Source of the DNA: Monomorium pharaonis
Lineage: Eukaryota > Arthropoda > Insecta > Hymenoptera > Formicidae
DNA: 64,000 nucleotides
NCBI RefSeq assembly: GCF_013373865.1
Contig: NC_050468.1
Coordinates: 22,152,774 to 22,216,773 of the forward strand
Direction of reading: 5' to 3'
In this document: in pieces, positions 27,350-40,852 of the stretch
How the letters are laid out: every line of letters starts with the position of its first letter
Numbering within the stretch: the stretch's first letter is position 1
Notes under the pieces: generated by a model
Databases searched by the model: none
The model's input: only the letters and a program-made list of their open reading frames with translations
Told to the model about the DNA's origin: nothing
Program-made: the position numbers and the translations under genes

Positions 27350-27386
27350 ACTCATTAAGTATCACTAACTGTGATACTTAATGAGT
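27350..27386. repeat. Perfect 16-bp stem hairpin
   Basis: actcattaagtatcac (27350-27365) and gtgatacttaatgagt (27371-27386) are exact reverse complements around the 5-nt loop taact. It stands alone in AT-rich DNA, and there is no evidence that it is transcribed. Confidence 0.9.
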
Positions 27387-28789
27387 ATTCACTATCTTTT
27401 AGCAATTTCAATTTCAATATCAATGTATTATCACTGACAGATCAGTACATGCTGTGTGCAAGTATTTATTTCACTGATTGATAAGTGAAGTCTACTACTG
27501 AAAATCAGTATATTTTCATTGAATTTACTGATTGTACTTCACAGAGTAGATTCAAAATTTTCAAGTAGTTCGGATTTAAACAATAAAAATTCAAATCCAA
27601 GTTAAATCAAATTAAATTTTATTCAATTTGAAACGATTCGTATTCGAATAATACATTTCAAGTTACGAATACATTCAATGAAGAAAAGTTCCTAAAAAAT
27701 TATATACTCGTAAAATTATACTCGTAAAATATATGAAACTGCTTATATCTTTCATCAGTAATTATAAGTCACAGAGATTGTCATATACATTTCGCTGCAC
27801 TATCTTCCCACATTATCTTGCAGCACACAATGTGGCATAATGTACATTGTTAATATCTGACGCGGCGAGAATAAAAGTGTAACTCAACACGGGAGAATTA
27901 ATGTTACTTCGTAACGCGCTTTTGTTTGAACTCGTACATAGTTTAACAGTATCTCTTTAAATCGGAAATATTAACTTTGTTTTCAAGTTAGATGAAGAAA
28001 AGCACAGTGCGATAAAGCTTTTCATTTTCAAGTAATGCAGCATGAATAATACAGTCTGCTTCAGAGAAAGTAGAACAACACAATTCTTTAACAAGAATCG
28101 GCTTTCGGTCGATTAATGTGTTCGTATTTAACGTTTGTAGGCAAGTAATCATTAAACTACATCACGTTCGTGTAACGTTTGTTTATAAGTTGCTGCGCGC
28201 TGTATTGTTTAAAATCACGGCGAACGATTATTGCTCCAACTATTATACACGTGACCTTCATATGAAAACGCCAGCATCTTCATTAGCGCTAATTATCCAT
28301 TCAGTCTGCGACGTCGTTTATGCAAGCGTAATATTGCGCTGGATTTGCCGAAAGGCAAATTTGGTTATACATACCCAAATTAATACGACACATTGAAATT
28401 GTTATGCGAGTGTGGATAATTAGTCGCATTCCGTCTTGCTGCATTTCCATAAATCATTTTCGCAAAATTCATTTTACGTATATGCGTTGTCTCTTTAAAT
28501 GCACAATATAATACGTATCTATTTTTAATAACAATAAGAAACAAAAGTCAAAATTCTCTGAATAAATTGCATTATATCAATTTGCTTTAAATTGTTATCA
28601 ATAACACCTGCATTCAGAGCAGAAAACGATCGATACGTGAGAAAGATTTTGCGACAAAGGAGATCGTTTCATACAATGGCGCGTGGAGGTAGTCTTTAGG
28701 TCTTGCGATGTTCGACAAGACAGGACGAGTTTACTCGCGAAAGTGACGGCAGCGTCGAACAAGCGCCACTAATTGCTTTGTAGAGAAAG

Positions 28790-28818
28790 GGAGAGAGAGA
28801 GAGAGAGATAGAGAGAGT
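28790..28818. repeat. (GA)n microsatellite
   Basis: Short GA run with a gata interruption. Confidence 0.85.
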
Positions 28819-30057
28819 AAGTTAATTGGCGCAGTTAGTTTCGTAAGGGGCGAAACTCAGAAGTGAATAGAGCTCACTGTACGTGTGCGATGTGGTGAAA
28901 TATAGAACTCCCAGCATCTCCTCTACTGTCTTTCACATCGGCCATTGGATTCTTTTACGGGTTTTGAATCGATTTTTCCTTAACGAAAATTTTATCCGAT
29001 ATCTTCTACCTTCGGTAAATTTATATTTTACGATATCGAATTTCTCTCGATACTTCCAAGTTCGAATTTCAGAAAACTTAAAAATTAAATCCCAATTGAA
29101 ATAAACTTAGAAATAATTCTCAAAATTTATTCTCAATTGATTCCAATTCTTTTAAAAAACGTGTGGCAATCTATCAATAATTGTGTAAAGAAACCAATTT
29201 TAGCAAAAAATTGGTTAAAAATCCAAATGTTGAAAGATAACAAAAAGCGACATAAAATATATAAAATACTCTGTATACACAAAGAAAGTTATATAGAATT
29301 ATATAAGAAGTTCAATTTTTTTTTTGCAAAATATAAGAAATATATAAAAATATTATTTGGAATGAGGATTTGAGGTTTTTAAACAGAGAATTATTTTTTC
29401 GTATAGCAGAGACAAAATTGTATTTTAATGTAATATATGAAATTCATTAAAAAGAAAACGTATTATTTAACTGTGTGCGCAACATAATTAAATATGTATG
29501 TAAGATTTAATTAATTTCGAGAAGTGACACCAGCATTTTCATTTAATTAAAAAATAATTTCAACATAACTTTGGACAAATGTAATTAGATTAATAGGTTG
29601 TGACATTTACATTTACTCATGACAACAATTTCAATTTTCAAAATGCATTTCTGAAATCCGTGAAACATAACAACACCATTTTTTGTGTAAAATTTTATGA
29701 AATATTTAAATAAGACTAGTGAACTTTCTCAGATATAAAATTATAACTTTTTGGAGCAGAGATTCTTCGCAGATAATCGATTAGGAGTAGCTCGCAAATT
29801 GCTTTTCTCGACGAGTTTCTTTCGACTATTTTCCGCACATTTAATCGTAACAGCAACGAATAATAGTCGTACCTAATGTTCTCTAAAAGTTTTTAGAGAG
29901 CGATTTTAGAAGTACCTGCAATTCAGTCGCGAAATTGTAGGAATAACTATTGCTGCGAATTTAACATTCGTGCAAATGGAAAAATGGATTTTACAGAAAT
30001 ATTATGGTAAACGGCACATAAATCTTTAAACAATTTACTCAAAATAATTTACACGTA

Positions 30058-30248
30058 CACTGAGAAAATGTTGTTAATTTGACTAAATTTTTCAATTTGA
30101 TTAGATTTCTTTAATTCAAGTATTTATGTATTTCAAATATATTGAAATTTAAGTATTTTGTGTATTTAAATAAAATGCATAAATATTTGAACTAAAAATA
30201 CTTAATCAACTTGAAAAATTTAGTTAAATTTACATTTTTTTCTCAGTG
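30058..30248. mobile_element. MITE, CACTGAG-TIR family, copy 2
   Basis: The left end cactgagaaaatgttgttaa and the reverse complement of the right end, cactgagaaaaaaatgtaaa, form terminal inverted repeats. The pairing continues through ttgactaaatttttcaa and further inward for about 80 bp. The flanks are TA on both sides (30056-30057 and 30249-30250), as expected for a Tc1/mariner-type insertion. It is a relative of the element at 20721-20927 and has no coding capacity. Confidence 0.8.
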
Positions 30249-33200
30249 TACAAGCACAAGGTTTCGAGGTTTTGTTAATTAAAGAAAATGTAAAGAAATG
30301 TTTTATCTATTGTCAGAGAGACGTAATTTTGTTGCAAACTTATAAACGACAAAATATAATATTTTCTTATAAAGACTATTCTAAATCTGTTGCAAATATC
30401 TTTTCTTCCCGCATATAATATATCCGAAGAACTTTAAACATTTCATCAGAATATGCCACACAGAACAGCGGTGAAAATTAAAACCAAGACAAACGTTTGA
30501 AATCGCCCCAGCCTTTGTCCTTTGACTATGAAAATATAGAAATAGCTTTTCCAGCTTTTTCAGCTTTTCTGGATATTTTGATTAATTTTGTTGAATATTT
30601 TTCGTAACAAGACTATTTACAATAAGATTATTTTTGGCAATAATTAGTAGATGTATCGATAGCAATTTAAGCTACTTTAATCTTAGATTATCATAACTTT
30701 CTAATTTTGTTTATCAACTCATTTGTTATAATAAATTTCATAAATAATTAATTTTGCACCAAATTTACTATAAGAATCTTTAAATTTAAATTAGTTTTTA
30801 TATTTTATAATAAATAGTGTTAATGAATATTGAAAAAAGAGTATATTATTATTTCGCAGAAAATTGTAAAATTTCTTTTTAATATAACATGTCACGTACG
30901 CAGAATGCTCGTTGAACGGCTTTAGGAACGGACTTTTTTAATTATACTCATTAGTACAGCATACTGATGGACGTTGGTTCGCTTAACTACCTTTATTTTC
31001 GCGAAATTACGGCATACTACATATATATACATTTAAAATTATGAAAAGACCGCTCTTATCCGTCACAATCGCTTAATGGCATCTAACTGCCTTCAATCTT
31101 TTTCAACCAAAGTTTTACTTTGGTATTTCAGAATAAAGAACTTCCATCGAAGAAAAGAATCACATTGGAGTTTGAGAGACGACTATTTTATTGCAAATAT
31201 ATATAGTCAAGAAGTTTTCCTTTGTTCTTCCTTTCACAAAGAATCTTTGCTTTCCTCGAATTATCATACTACAATTCCGATCTGGGAGGAGGGATAATAA
31301 ACTCAAAGTGCAATCGATTCCCGAGGCATCACGTATCGTCTGAATTATTTTCAGTTAGAGAACTATGTATCTACAAAAAGTTGCGTCCCGGAGTGGAAAA
31401 CGGAAACACGCCAGTGTTATTATCACAAAAGTCCGAAACTTTTTCCCGATCTTCCTTCCTCTGTTCTCTACTTTCTCAACCGGTTCTTCCGTTCCATTTT
31501 ATCTAACCCCTCCGTGTCCCCGCGGGACAGCTGCAGGCTGGATGGAAGATAATAAACTCGAAACAATACTGCGACCGCCGTTCGCAACACAACACGAACA
31601 TGCTTTCAGCTTTAAAGCGTGATACCGCTGAGTCGCCGTTATACCGTGCACGAGGAAAACTATTTCATAACTAGGTCGTACGTGATACGTACGTGTACGT
31701 ATATGCGTGTTAGTGTAAGTGTAGCCATGGTCCGGCGCAAGGTAAAAAGAGAAAGGAGACAATCCGCCGAGCAAGAGGCTTTCGTCTCTCCTCACCTGTC
31801 GCTCTATCCGGAGAAGCTTTGCGGATTTTAGTTACACACGTCGCGGTGTAACTAGCAGACACGCAAAAGCGCAAGCTAGACGCGTAAGCATGATTATCCA
31901 AGAAGGGTAAAAAATTTACTGAACCTCTCCCCGACTCGTCCGTGTTTTAACATTATTTCTCTCTCCTCTGGTCGCAATCGCGAAGATGAGTAAAACTGCG
32001 TTCGCAGCGCCCGCAATAATATATCCGCGCGTGAAAAGTATATTTAATTAATCAAAATCAACATATCTTTGAGTTAAACAAAATCTAAATTAACACTGTT
32101 CCTACATTTTTTCTTAATATTTAAAGCAATTGTGTCAACTATTATTAATTCCTTTTACCATATACACTCATATAATAATCTAAAAGAGTAGATAGGTATT
32201 AATTCTGTTATTGTAGGCTAAAGTCAACTTGCATACAAACACTGACAGCAAGTAATTCGTCATGCGTTTGTACATACATTGAAAGACTATGCTTGTTAAA
32301 GTGCTTGTTCAGTTGTGCGCTAAGAACGATCTTGTATGGTAACATGCATTAGCATCTGTCTCATAGCGTTTTCCAGTTCAAGAAATGCGGTAATGAAAAG
32401 CTAGTTGACATTTGCCCTCACGATTCAAACACCGTAGAGTGATAATCGAAAAGTTGCTGCAACTAGCAAATAGCTGTTATTTTATGTAATGTGAAAGAAA
32501 TTAATCGAACATTATGCTACACAAATATAAAAAAATTTGGCTAATTGCACGGGTTAATAAAATATTTTCTTGAAATAATCATATAAACTTAATAATCGAA
32601 GCATTTAAAAACATTACTAAATACATTTTTTAACATTCATAACTGTAACTAAGTCTTCAAAAAATTCCTGATGCATTTCTTTTATGAAAATCGTTTTAAG
32701 ATCATATAAGATTTATCGTTATTTTTCGAAAGAAAATTATAATTTTTTACAAAATAATGTAATAAATTAATCAACAGAAAATACATAGTTGGTTAAACAT
32801 AATTTCATAATAATTTGTAACACTTTAAATGTCCCCGTATATTATTGAGTCACGCAATTAATCAAAACTTGCCAGATTTATTATTTATTTTTACAGATCA
32901 TAAATGCATATTATTTTTGCACTACATATTATTTTAAATTTATGATTTGTTCTACATAGTGTTTTAATTCCTTTCATTTTCCACACAACAACAATTAAAT
33001 AAATTAACAGTTTAGAATTAGAATCAGTTTAGAACTTTTTGATTGTCATTCTACATCATCGCTTTGACACATCGAGGCTCTTTGCGAACATTTAGGACAA
33101 ACAGAAAAGGGACGCAGTCTTGCGGCATGAGACAATAACGACGTCGCATAAAAGCCGCGCGTAACCAACTCTGCAACTCGCCATAATGCAGTCGCGGCCG

Positions 33201-33655
33201 GCAGATGAAGGGCAGTTGATAAGTACGATACAACAGTACGTTGGCAACTCCCTTTATACGGGCGAATCGCACCGCGAACGGAAGTTTCACTCGATTTTCC
33301 AACTAGACATTATCGCACGGCGCACGCCGATCGGACTGTACTACTTTTTATAAGTCTTTTTTATTATCCACACAATACTGCTCTAAAATACAAGAGCACC
33401 CGTCATCCATCACTGTCTCATCGATAATGTTTCCTAACGAGCGTGCGGCTCCGCGTTTTGGCTGCATCACGACACGTACTCGGCAAAGTTTTCTTATGCT
33501 CTTGCAATATGCCGGGGCCGCATTACCGTAGCAAGATCGAAAAACGGAAGTGCAAGAACTTTCTGAATTTATGGCGGAGAAGCGACTGGAATCGAAGTAG
33601 GTCGTGTTCCAGGATGAGAAAGGAGAATAAGCGAAACAAGCGCTCCACTTTTGGG

Positions 33656-33679
33656 TGTGTGTGTGTGTGTGTGTGTGTG
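33656..33679. repeat. (GT)n microsatellite
   Basis: Uninterrupted GT dinucleotide run. Confidence 0.95.
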
Positions 33680-34477
33680 ACTCGACGTGTCGTGACAATT
33701 GTATGTCGATAATGTCCGTTATACATTATACTGTAACGTGTTTTGCATTTAACAGTGTTCTGTCATTTCAGCGTGTCGGTTATTTAACATTTAGCCGTAT
33801 TTCAAGTTATCGGGAATGCAAGAGAGAGGGTCGCGTCAGGTTCGTTCCTTTCCTTTCGAAACGATTTCTCTTATTATCGCACGCCGGTGTTTTCGCGATA
33901 CGAACAATAGAAGTCACGCACCGCCGGCTATATTCCGTGCAATTTCTGCAAAAGTTTCGTGTCTTAGCCGCCATTCCATTTCTCTACGGAGCCCGAAACT
34001 TTTCCGCGAAGCGCTTACATTCGAGCGCTCGGGAGACGATGAACTTTCAAGAGGACACTCGAAAGGCGCGTATTAACAAAGGGTGAGCATAATGCACGCG
34101 GTACGCGATTAATAATTCAAAATCAAAATCACAATTCTTTCTCTCGTTCATTCGCGAAACTATATCTTGAAATTTAACGCCTTTTCGATAGCATTAAAGT
34201 ACACCGAGAAAAAGTTCGTTATTATTGAAGCAAATATATTTGTCCTTATGTCATTTCCGTGATTTAAAGAAATATTTTGTAAATTTCTAAAGAAATTATT
34301 CTGCACTGTTGAAATTTATTTAAATATAAAACATGACACTAAAAAAAATATATATATATATATTTAGTCACAATATTAAAAAAATATATTTTTAAATGTA
34401 TCTTATTTAATGCATGAACTCAAAAATCCCGATCCAACAGAAGTAATTGATAAAGAGACATGAAGAGGGCACTCTAC

Positions 34478-34666
34478 CTTCTTTCGCTTGAACATATCCG
34501 TGCACTTCGCAGTAACTTCCAGCCGGGCCAGCCGCCCCAGGAGTGTCCAACGTGAAGAGGGTGTTGGCGGAAGAGCTGACGCCGTCGTCGGACATCGTCT
34601 GCAGCAGGCTCGTAGCCTGCGACAGGGTACGTTGCTGCTGGTGATGCTGGTGGTGATGATGGTGGT

Positions 34667-34700
<34 letters not shown>

Positions 34701-34916
34701 CTGCACCTGCTGCTGATGTTGTTGCTGCTGCTGCTGCTGCTGTGCGAGCATCTCCTCGTGCCGACATTTCGAGCAACGACGCATCTCAGAGCGGACACGC
34801 AGCAGCCAAACCATGCCGAAGAGCGCCATAGCAACCTCGAGACCCGCTGACCTCGATGGGTGCTTCATGCTCGCGGGGTCAAGGTCATCGAGGCTCCGGG
34901 AGCCAGCGCGACACAT
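34478..34916 (-). CDS. Gln/His-rich N-terminal exon, possibly dlg1
   Basis: Putative first coding exon: 146 codons plus one base from the first in-frame ATG, ending at GAAG|GTAGAG. From the N-terminus the protein shows a short start (MCRAGSRSLDDLDPAS), a second in-frame Met at residue 17 and a hydrophobic stretch at about residues 29-41 (AMALFGMVWLLRV). A CxxC pair follows (C48, C51), then Gln and His runs (residues 59-95) and a Ser/Gly-rich tail ending EVHGYVQAKE. The polyQ is encoded by mixed CAG/CAA. The exon ends with one base of a split codon, exactly the phase the dlg1 L27 exon at 11339 needs (G|AT, Asp). Direct splicing would join QAKE to DIQEFYEL. That fit is suggestive, but a 1-in-3 match can be chance, and I do not recognise the protein. 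The frame upstream of the ATG stays open to about 35000 with GA-rich low-complexity sequence. Confidence 0.5.
34628..34745. repeat. CAG/CAA trinucleotide repeat (polyQ/polyH)
   Basis: On the minus strand the tract reads imperfect CAG/CAA and CAC/CAT codons, giving Gln runs of 8 and 10 and a His run of 6. The mixed codon use and the alternation of Q and H favour a retained coding repeat over a pure slippage tract. Confidence 0.85.
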
Positions 34917-37650
34917 ATCACCGACTTCGGTGCGAATTCGTCCACCTCTCTCTCTTTCTTTCTGCACCTTCTTCCCTCCCGCCTCTCTTTCCTCCTTCAC
35001 ACTTTCTTTCTCTCTAACGTGCGTCTACCTTTATAGGATTACGATTGTAATTAAACAAGCATGTGACGATTAGTGTCGATGAATGTCGCTTTCTCAAATT
35101 GGGTCATCGACTCTTACGCTCCTTTTTTGATCTCGTAATGTAGAATTATTAGGCTTTTATTGGCAGTGAATTGTTCTTTATTATCTTCGAAAGATTTCGA
35201 TCTCTTTGTCTAGAACTAAATCAGAAGCATGTTTAATTTCGTATCCCGTTGAATGCTAAATGATGATCGCCCATCGGACTTCGCTGTTTGCCAAGAAGGA
35301 TCAGTGTTCGCATTGGCAGCTTCCGATATTTATCACGTAGTATCTTTTCTCTTAATTTTGGACTTCTACTGCGACGTCGACGTCGTCACAGTCGTTATAG
35401 CAGAGCAATTCCATTCAGTCGTTGCGGAACAGTCGGAATCGACGAACGACCTCGTTCACATCTCGCGCGCATTAGCTTTACTTTCAATGATTTCATCCCG
35501 TAGGAATTGGGATCCCCGTTCTGCGAATGTCTTGCGGGAGGTAGTGACAGCGCGACGCTTCATATTTATCGCGAACGATTTATCGGGACGAACATATCAC
35601 GCAATTACATTCGGACGAAGGATATCCAATAAAACGTGCGCAGTCAGAAATTACGGAATTCTTTCTCCCGCCGTTTCTCAGACACACGAAGCTTACGGGT
35701 AGCCGAAAAATGAGCAGACGATAAGCAAGGCACCGTTCTTCTTGAAGGCTGATCGATAAATGTCTGAGCGTTGCATTCGATATTGGTGCTTTGATGTAAA
35801 ACAGCAGATTCGTGTTAATAGGATTTTTATGCCTTTGTACGAAATCGTCTCTTATTTTATAAATTTATTTAAAATTTAAATAAAAATTTGAAATTATTGA
35901 ATAATTCCAGTATAAACAAAGTAGAAAAACCTAGTTCCTTTTGTTCAACCAATTCCTCCGCGAATTAAAATGCCAAACAATCGATGTCGAATACAAATGT
36001 GTCCGTCTGCTTGTAATTTATTTGTATTCGTTCTTTGACAAACGTTATCAATTAGGCAGCAATTGCTCGAGAAAGAAAATAGCTGGTAATTTCCTAATTT
36101 ACAATCCGCTTTTCTTTCTGGCGGAGAAAGAAAGGGAGAGAGAGAGAGAGAGAGAGAAAGCGAAAAAATTCTTCAAGCTCGGGACTCGTGCAAATACCAA
36201 AGCGAGTCGACCAAGGCACCAGTTCTTTCGAGTATCGGCGACGAAGAGGATAAAAATGATCGATACAGCCTTAATACGGAAGGAAGCTAAGCGATTGGTC
36301 CCGAGCACACTTCGACGACGATGATACTTTTATAAAAGTACAAAAGACGTCCGTCCCCGAGTGGTCGAGAACGTGGATCCTCCCATATTTTCCAGGAACT
36401 AGAATCCTGTGATCATCGCCCGTTTCCAGGTCGTGGCTACGCCTTCGCTCCTCCGACTTTCAGCGATCGAGTTCTGTCCCTAGATGTCGTTTCCAGCAAT
36501 TTCTACTGTCCCCGTTCTTTCTTCCGTTAGATTTCTCGTGGTCCATCGAGCTACGTGATGCTGATTCCTTCTCCACCTCTCTCTCTCTCTTCTTCTCTCT
36601 GTCTCTCTCCTGATAGCGCTGCACTAGAAATGCGATTCCGTCCCATCGGGACGCGTGCTTTCGATCGTGCGGTTGTCTCACCCTTCACACATGAGTGAAT
36701 TTCGCTCGGCGTTCATCCCTGATTGACAGGAAAGCGGGATATGTGTGAGGATGGAAGAGCGTTCAATGTAGCGTCCAACTTATCCTCTACTTTGTATCTT
36801 TTTCGTTCTCAATGAGATTACGTGGCATTTTGCGAGCGAAATCTAGCATTTCGGCCGCGTGTGTGGTTCATTTTTTAGAATTCCGAAAAAATATACAGCT
36901 AACCGTAATGGTGATAGCGGGAAATCGGATACACGTGGACAAGCGGATTTTGCTCTCGCAATCGGAGGATTTAGCTTAAAATAGAATTTCCTCGCGCGGA
37001 GTGGACTGCTTGGATTTAAGCAGCGGCTCGTTATCAATTCTCGTCGAATCCAGGTCTGACTGAATGGGTTCACCGCTGTCAAACTGTCGATGTACGTTTC
37101 GCAGAAGCTCCGCCGGTACGTACTTCAGCGAAGATCCCGCTTTGACGATGAAAGACGATATTAATTTCGTCGTTTGCTCACGACCTTATTTTACAAGCAT
37201 CTCGTGGGTTGATCACGGAAATCCCGAGAATGGGAATTTTCTTTCAAAATACGTTTCCATTTGATCCCATTTCTGAGGCTTATTCAAAAGCCTCTTGAAC
37301 AGAATCGATTAACGTCCGGAACATCCGTACCGTCGCTTCGTGCTTTTCCAAATAATGATGTTTGCCACTGAATATCACATTGAGAGATCGATTTTTCTCG
37401 ACAAAGAAATCCTTTGAACTAGAATCTGCGAGCACCTCTTCTTTCTGGTAAAGCGAGCGCTTCACTCTGTACGCATGAACGGATGAGGCGTTATTCTGGG
37501 GATGCAGTCCGGGGTTGATATCCGGCGATAACGCGGCTTTCCGGGAACGTGAAAAGGAGCTTCGAGAGGTTTGCGGGTGAAGACCATTCGTGAAGAAGGC
37601 TCGATAAGTGACCGGTTTCTTTTTCTTCGGGTCGTCGGTTCGGCCTCGAT

Positions 37651-37667
37651 ACTCTTTCTCTTTCTCC

Positions 37668-37720
<53 letters not shown>
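37651..37720. repeat. (CT)n microsatellite
   Basis: CT dinucleotide run with TTTC interruptions at both ends. Confidence 0.95.
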
Positions 37721-37722
<2 letters not shown>

Positions 37723-39120
37723 GAAGGCTCTGCAGTCTTAGATTTCCGGCCGATACTTCTCCAATCCACCCTGGAAAAGTCGTAGCAGAAACCTTCGAGC
37801 GTTACCGATGCGAAAGAAAGACGCGGTCGATTTCGTTCGCGAGCCCGATGCTCGCTCGAGGAGAATTTTTCAATGAACTCCACTTTCGCAACAACGATTC
37901 TCTGAATAGCAGACTAATCGATCGTTCCGCGTATTGATTGATAATCTACAATATCGTATTTCTCGCTTAAAATCGCAAAATGGCACACTGCTGGTCGCCA
38001 TCGGCGGAAAAGCTTATCAATTATACAATATTAATGACTATATGAAACGCTTTCTTGTTAGCTATTACTTCAAACGTTTGAATTTTAAATTTTCAGATAA
38101 TAATTTTCTTCGTAATTTTTTTCCTCTTAAATTTACACACAAGCACGTGAAGCAAGAACGTTAATAACGAAATAATTCGTTAAAACAGCACGGAAGAAAC
38201 AAATAACAGCTTCGGCTGAATAAAATTCGTAACCTCCATCGATCACGCCAATAACCTACCCAATTGCACGTCGACGGGGTGCAACAGCAACGGAATAAAA
38301 TGGTCCATCTCTGGGACGGACGATCGTAAATACAGATCGCGCCCAATAAAACAGGGACGCCAGCTAAGTTTCAGAGATCGACTTGCGAAAGGGAAAAGGG
38401 GTAGAGGAAGAGAGAGCGGGAGAGAATGCTCTACGGAAGGGTTATAAATTGTGACCGGGAACGCGGTACAAAAGGGACGACGACGACGACAACGACAGGA
38501 TTGTGCACCGGGCTGAGTATTCGAAGGGAGTGAAAACACTTGTGCACTGACGCTGCTGGCAACTGACTACTTGCTCTACTCTTAAGTCGCAGTACGAGAA
38601 TGCGGGCGCAAGGAAAAAAAGAGAGGCTCTCTCCAAGTCCTGCCAAGTCGTGGACAGGCGCGCGCATAATTAAAGGCTCGCGTAAATAAATTCTGTTTCA
38701 CATACGCCATTCGTTCGTCCGCGAACGTGCGTTGATCCATTTCATCGCGTTATATTCATCACCGCCGCGAGGGCGGAAGCGAAAACACGGTAAATCGAAA
38801 CACACCTAGGGCCGCACGCCGCTCGCCGATTTTACATGGGGATTTACTGGATCTGCGTTACCCGCGTTACCACCCACGGCAAACTGAATAGCTCAATAAC
38901 TGTCGGGTTTTCCCTTTAGTGTCGGTGCTCGCGGTGATTAAAAACGACGCTTGCCATGGCTCCGCGAGTGTATTGCGATGAGCCGTGTATTGAAGTACCT
39001 CCGCGCGCTATCATCAAATAAAGCGTGTCACATAAAGCAAACGCACGTACATTTTACATGGCACAGCCACATTTCATATATTTTAATTTTCGGTATGTAT
39101 ATGTGTTTCGTTTTTTTTTT

Positions 39121-39332
39121 CACACTGAGAGAATTTTCTCTTAAAAATTACCCTTAAAATCGTGGTAATTGTGAGACAGCGTAAACCTCGAAGACTTTTA
39201 TTATACTTTTAACAAAATTTACTAAAATTTTATTAAAGTTTTAGTAAATTTTGTTAAAAGTATAGTAAAATTCTTCGAGGTTCACGTTGTCTCACAATCA
39301 CCACAATTTTAAGGGAAAATTCTCTTCGTGTG
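39121..39332. mobile_element. Near-perfect palindromic MITE, 212 bp
   Basis: The arms pair along almost the whole length. The left starts cacactgagagaattttctc and the reverse complement of the right starts cacacgaagagaattttccc. Both then share long identical blocks (for example tgtgagaca, cctcgaaga and tatacttttaacaaaattta) up to the centre at about 39226. The structure is a foldback with almost no loop. It has no coding capacity and no clear target duplication. Confidence 0.85.
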
Positions 39333-40813
39333 CGTTTCCACAAAACTGTTTTTCGTTTAGAAACGTTATTTATTTAATAGTTTCAACATTTTTCTATTAT
39401 ATTTGCTCTCTTTTCCGTCGCTTATTCAACGATCACGTTACACATTTTGCGCGGACAGGACGAGATACGACGTCGTCGAGGATCTCAGATATGCCGAACA
39501 AGCGACAAATTTTGTGGATGAACAAATTTTCATCGGAGGAACTCATTTGGCAGGTTATCCTTCCGCGCGCGCCCGATATATCGATTTAACGGCGAGCCGA
39601 TAAACCGCGGACGAATGCGATTATGTCGGAAATAATGCAGCAAGCGGCTCGATGACCGTGCGCTCTCGTTGCACGACCGCCAACGCCCGGTGCGCAATAA
39701 CGCACTCACGGGGGTTTTCGTTGAAAATGGGAGGACGAGAAAAAAAAAAGACCGATCGATTGAATGAAGAGAGGCTCGATACATCGCGCTCGCGTTCGAT
39801 GATTACGCAGGCCGATCGTATTTCTTCGCGGCAAAACGTCCAAGCGTAATTTCGCAGGCGTGTAAATCATCGGAATTGAAATTGATGAATCATTAGCTCC
39901 CTCCCACACGCGCTTTCGAGCGGCGCCGCGCCGTGGCCGTCGAGCGTTTAATCGACGCGGTCGTAAAAATTAATTTTGCACTGCGACGCGAATTATTGTT
40001 TACGGATCGCCGGCAACCAACGACGGCGAGATTAATATTTGTTTCTATTCGCTTTGTGCATAGGTATTGTATAGTTATTAGCTATCGTAATCAGATCAGA
40101 GATCGGATGTAATTTATTGTTACGCGTAACAATAAATAGGCATATGGAGATAGATACATCATTATCGCGTAATCAATAATCGCGATCGATGCTTGTTAAT
40201 TGATGTTGATATTACAGTTGCGTTATTAGTATTTGACGAAATAGCCATGTTAGTTTTCATTACATTAATTTCTATCTCGAATCGATGGAGGGCAAAAAAT
40301 TACTCTTTTATCTCGGCTTGTTTTAAGACTTGGATTATTATGCTCGCAAAGTTCAAACTGAGGTAAAACCAAAAGCAGGATAACCTGATGATGAAGGTAA
40401 GGGGAAGGACGGAATATATTTTAAAAGTTTCAAAAGGGAGAACCTTTTTTAGATGGAGGCAGCTTTACTTCCTTTTTTTTGTGAGCTCTGACAATTTCCT
40501 CGACTTTTTTATGTACTTGGTAAGTTAATTCGAGAATTTTAAAACAGTAAAGTAACGCCAAATCTTAATACCTAAAACAAGCAGATATGTACAAAAATAT
40601 CTCTCAACATTAGTATAACTATTCAAATTAAAATGTATTTACATTAAAACATTTATTTATAATAAAACAAGTTTTAATAAATTTTCAGTTTTAATTTACA
40701 ATTTAATCATTAAAAAATATATAATATATAAAATAATAAAATAAATGTATATGCCTATAATTATTGCATCAAAATATAAAAATACGCTGATATAAGATAC
40801 AATTGTTACTTTA

Positions 40814-40819
<6 letters not shown>

Positions 40820-40849
<30 letters not shown>
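40820..40849. repeat. (TA)n microsatellite
   Basis: TA dinucleotide run about 110 bp left of the transposon terminus. Confidence 0.9.

Positions 40850-40852
<3 letters not shown>

Larger units (their letters stand above)
11340..34477 (-). other. Long non-coding interval, probable dlg1 intron
   Basis: About 23 kb separate the L27 exon from the next plausible minus-strand coding exon. I see no supported exon inside. The contents are microsatellites, several MITE-like inverted-repeat elements (17698-17878, 20721-20927, 23040-23238, 25434-25535, 30058-30248), a perfect hairpin at 27350-27386 and long AT-rich tracts. If the exon at 34478-34916 belongs to dlg1, this is a single intron; otherwise it is part of a longer one. 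Confidence 0.5.

Noticed and set aside
35253..35702. 149-codon plus-strand open frame
   Set aside because: Overlapping open frames in another phase, no recognisable domain, and CpG-rich composition that suppresses stop codons explain it.
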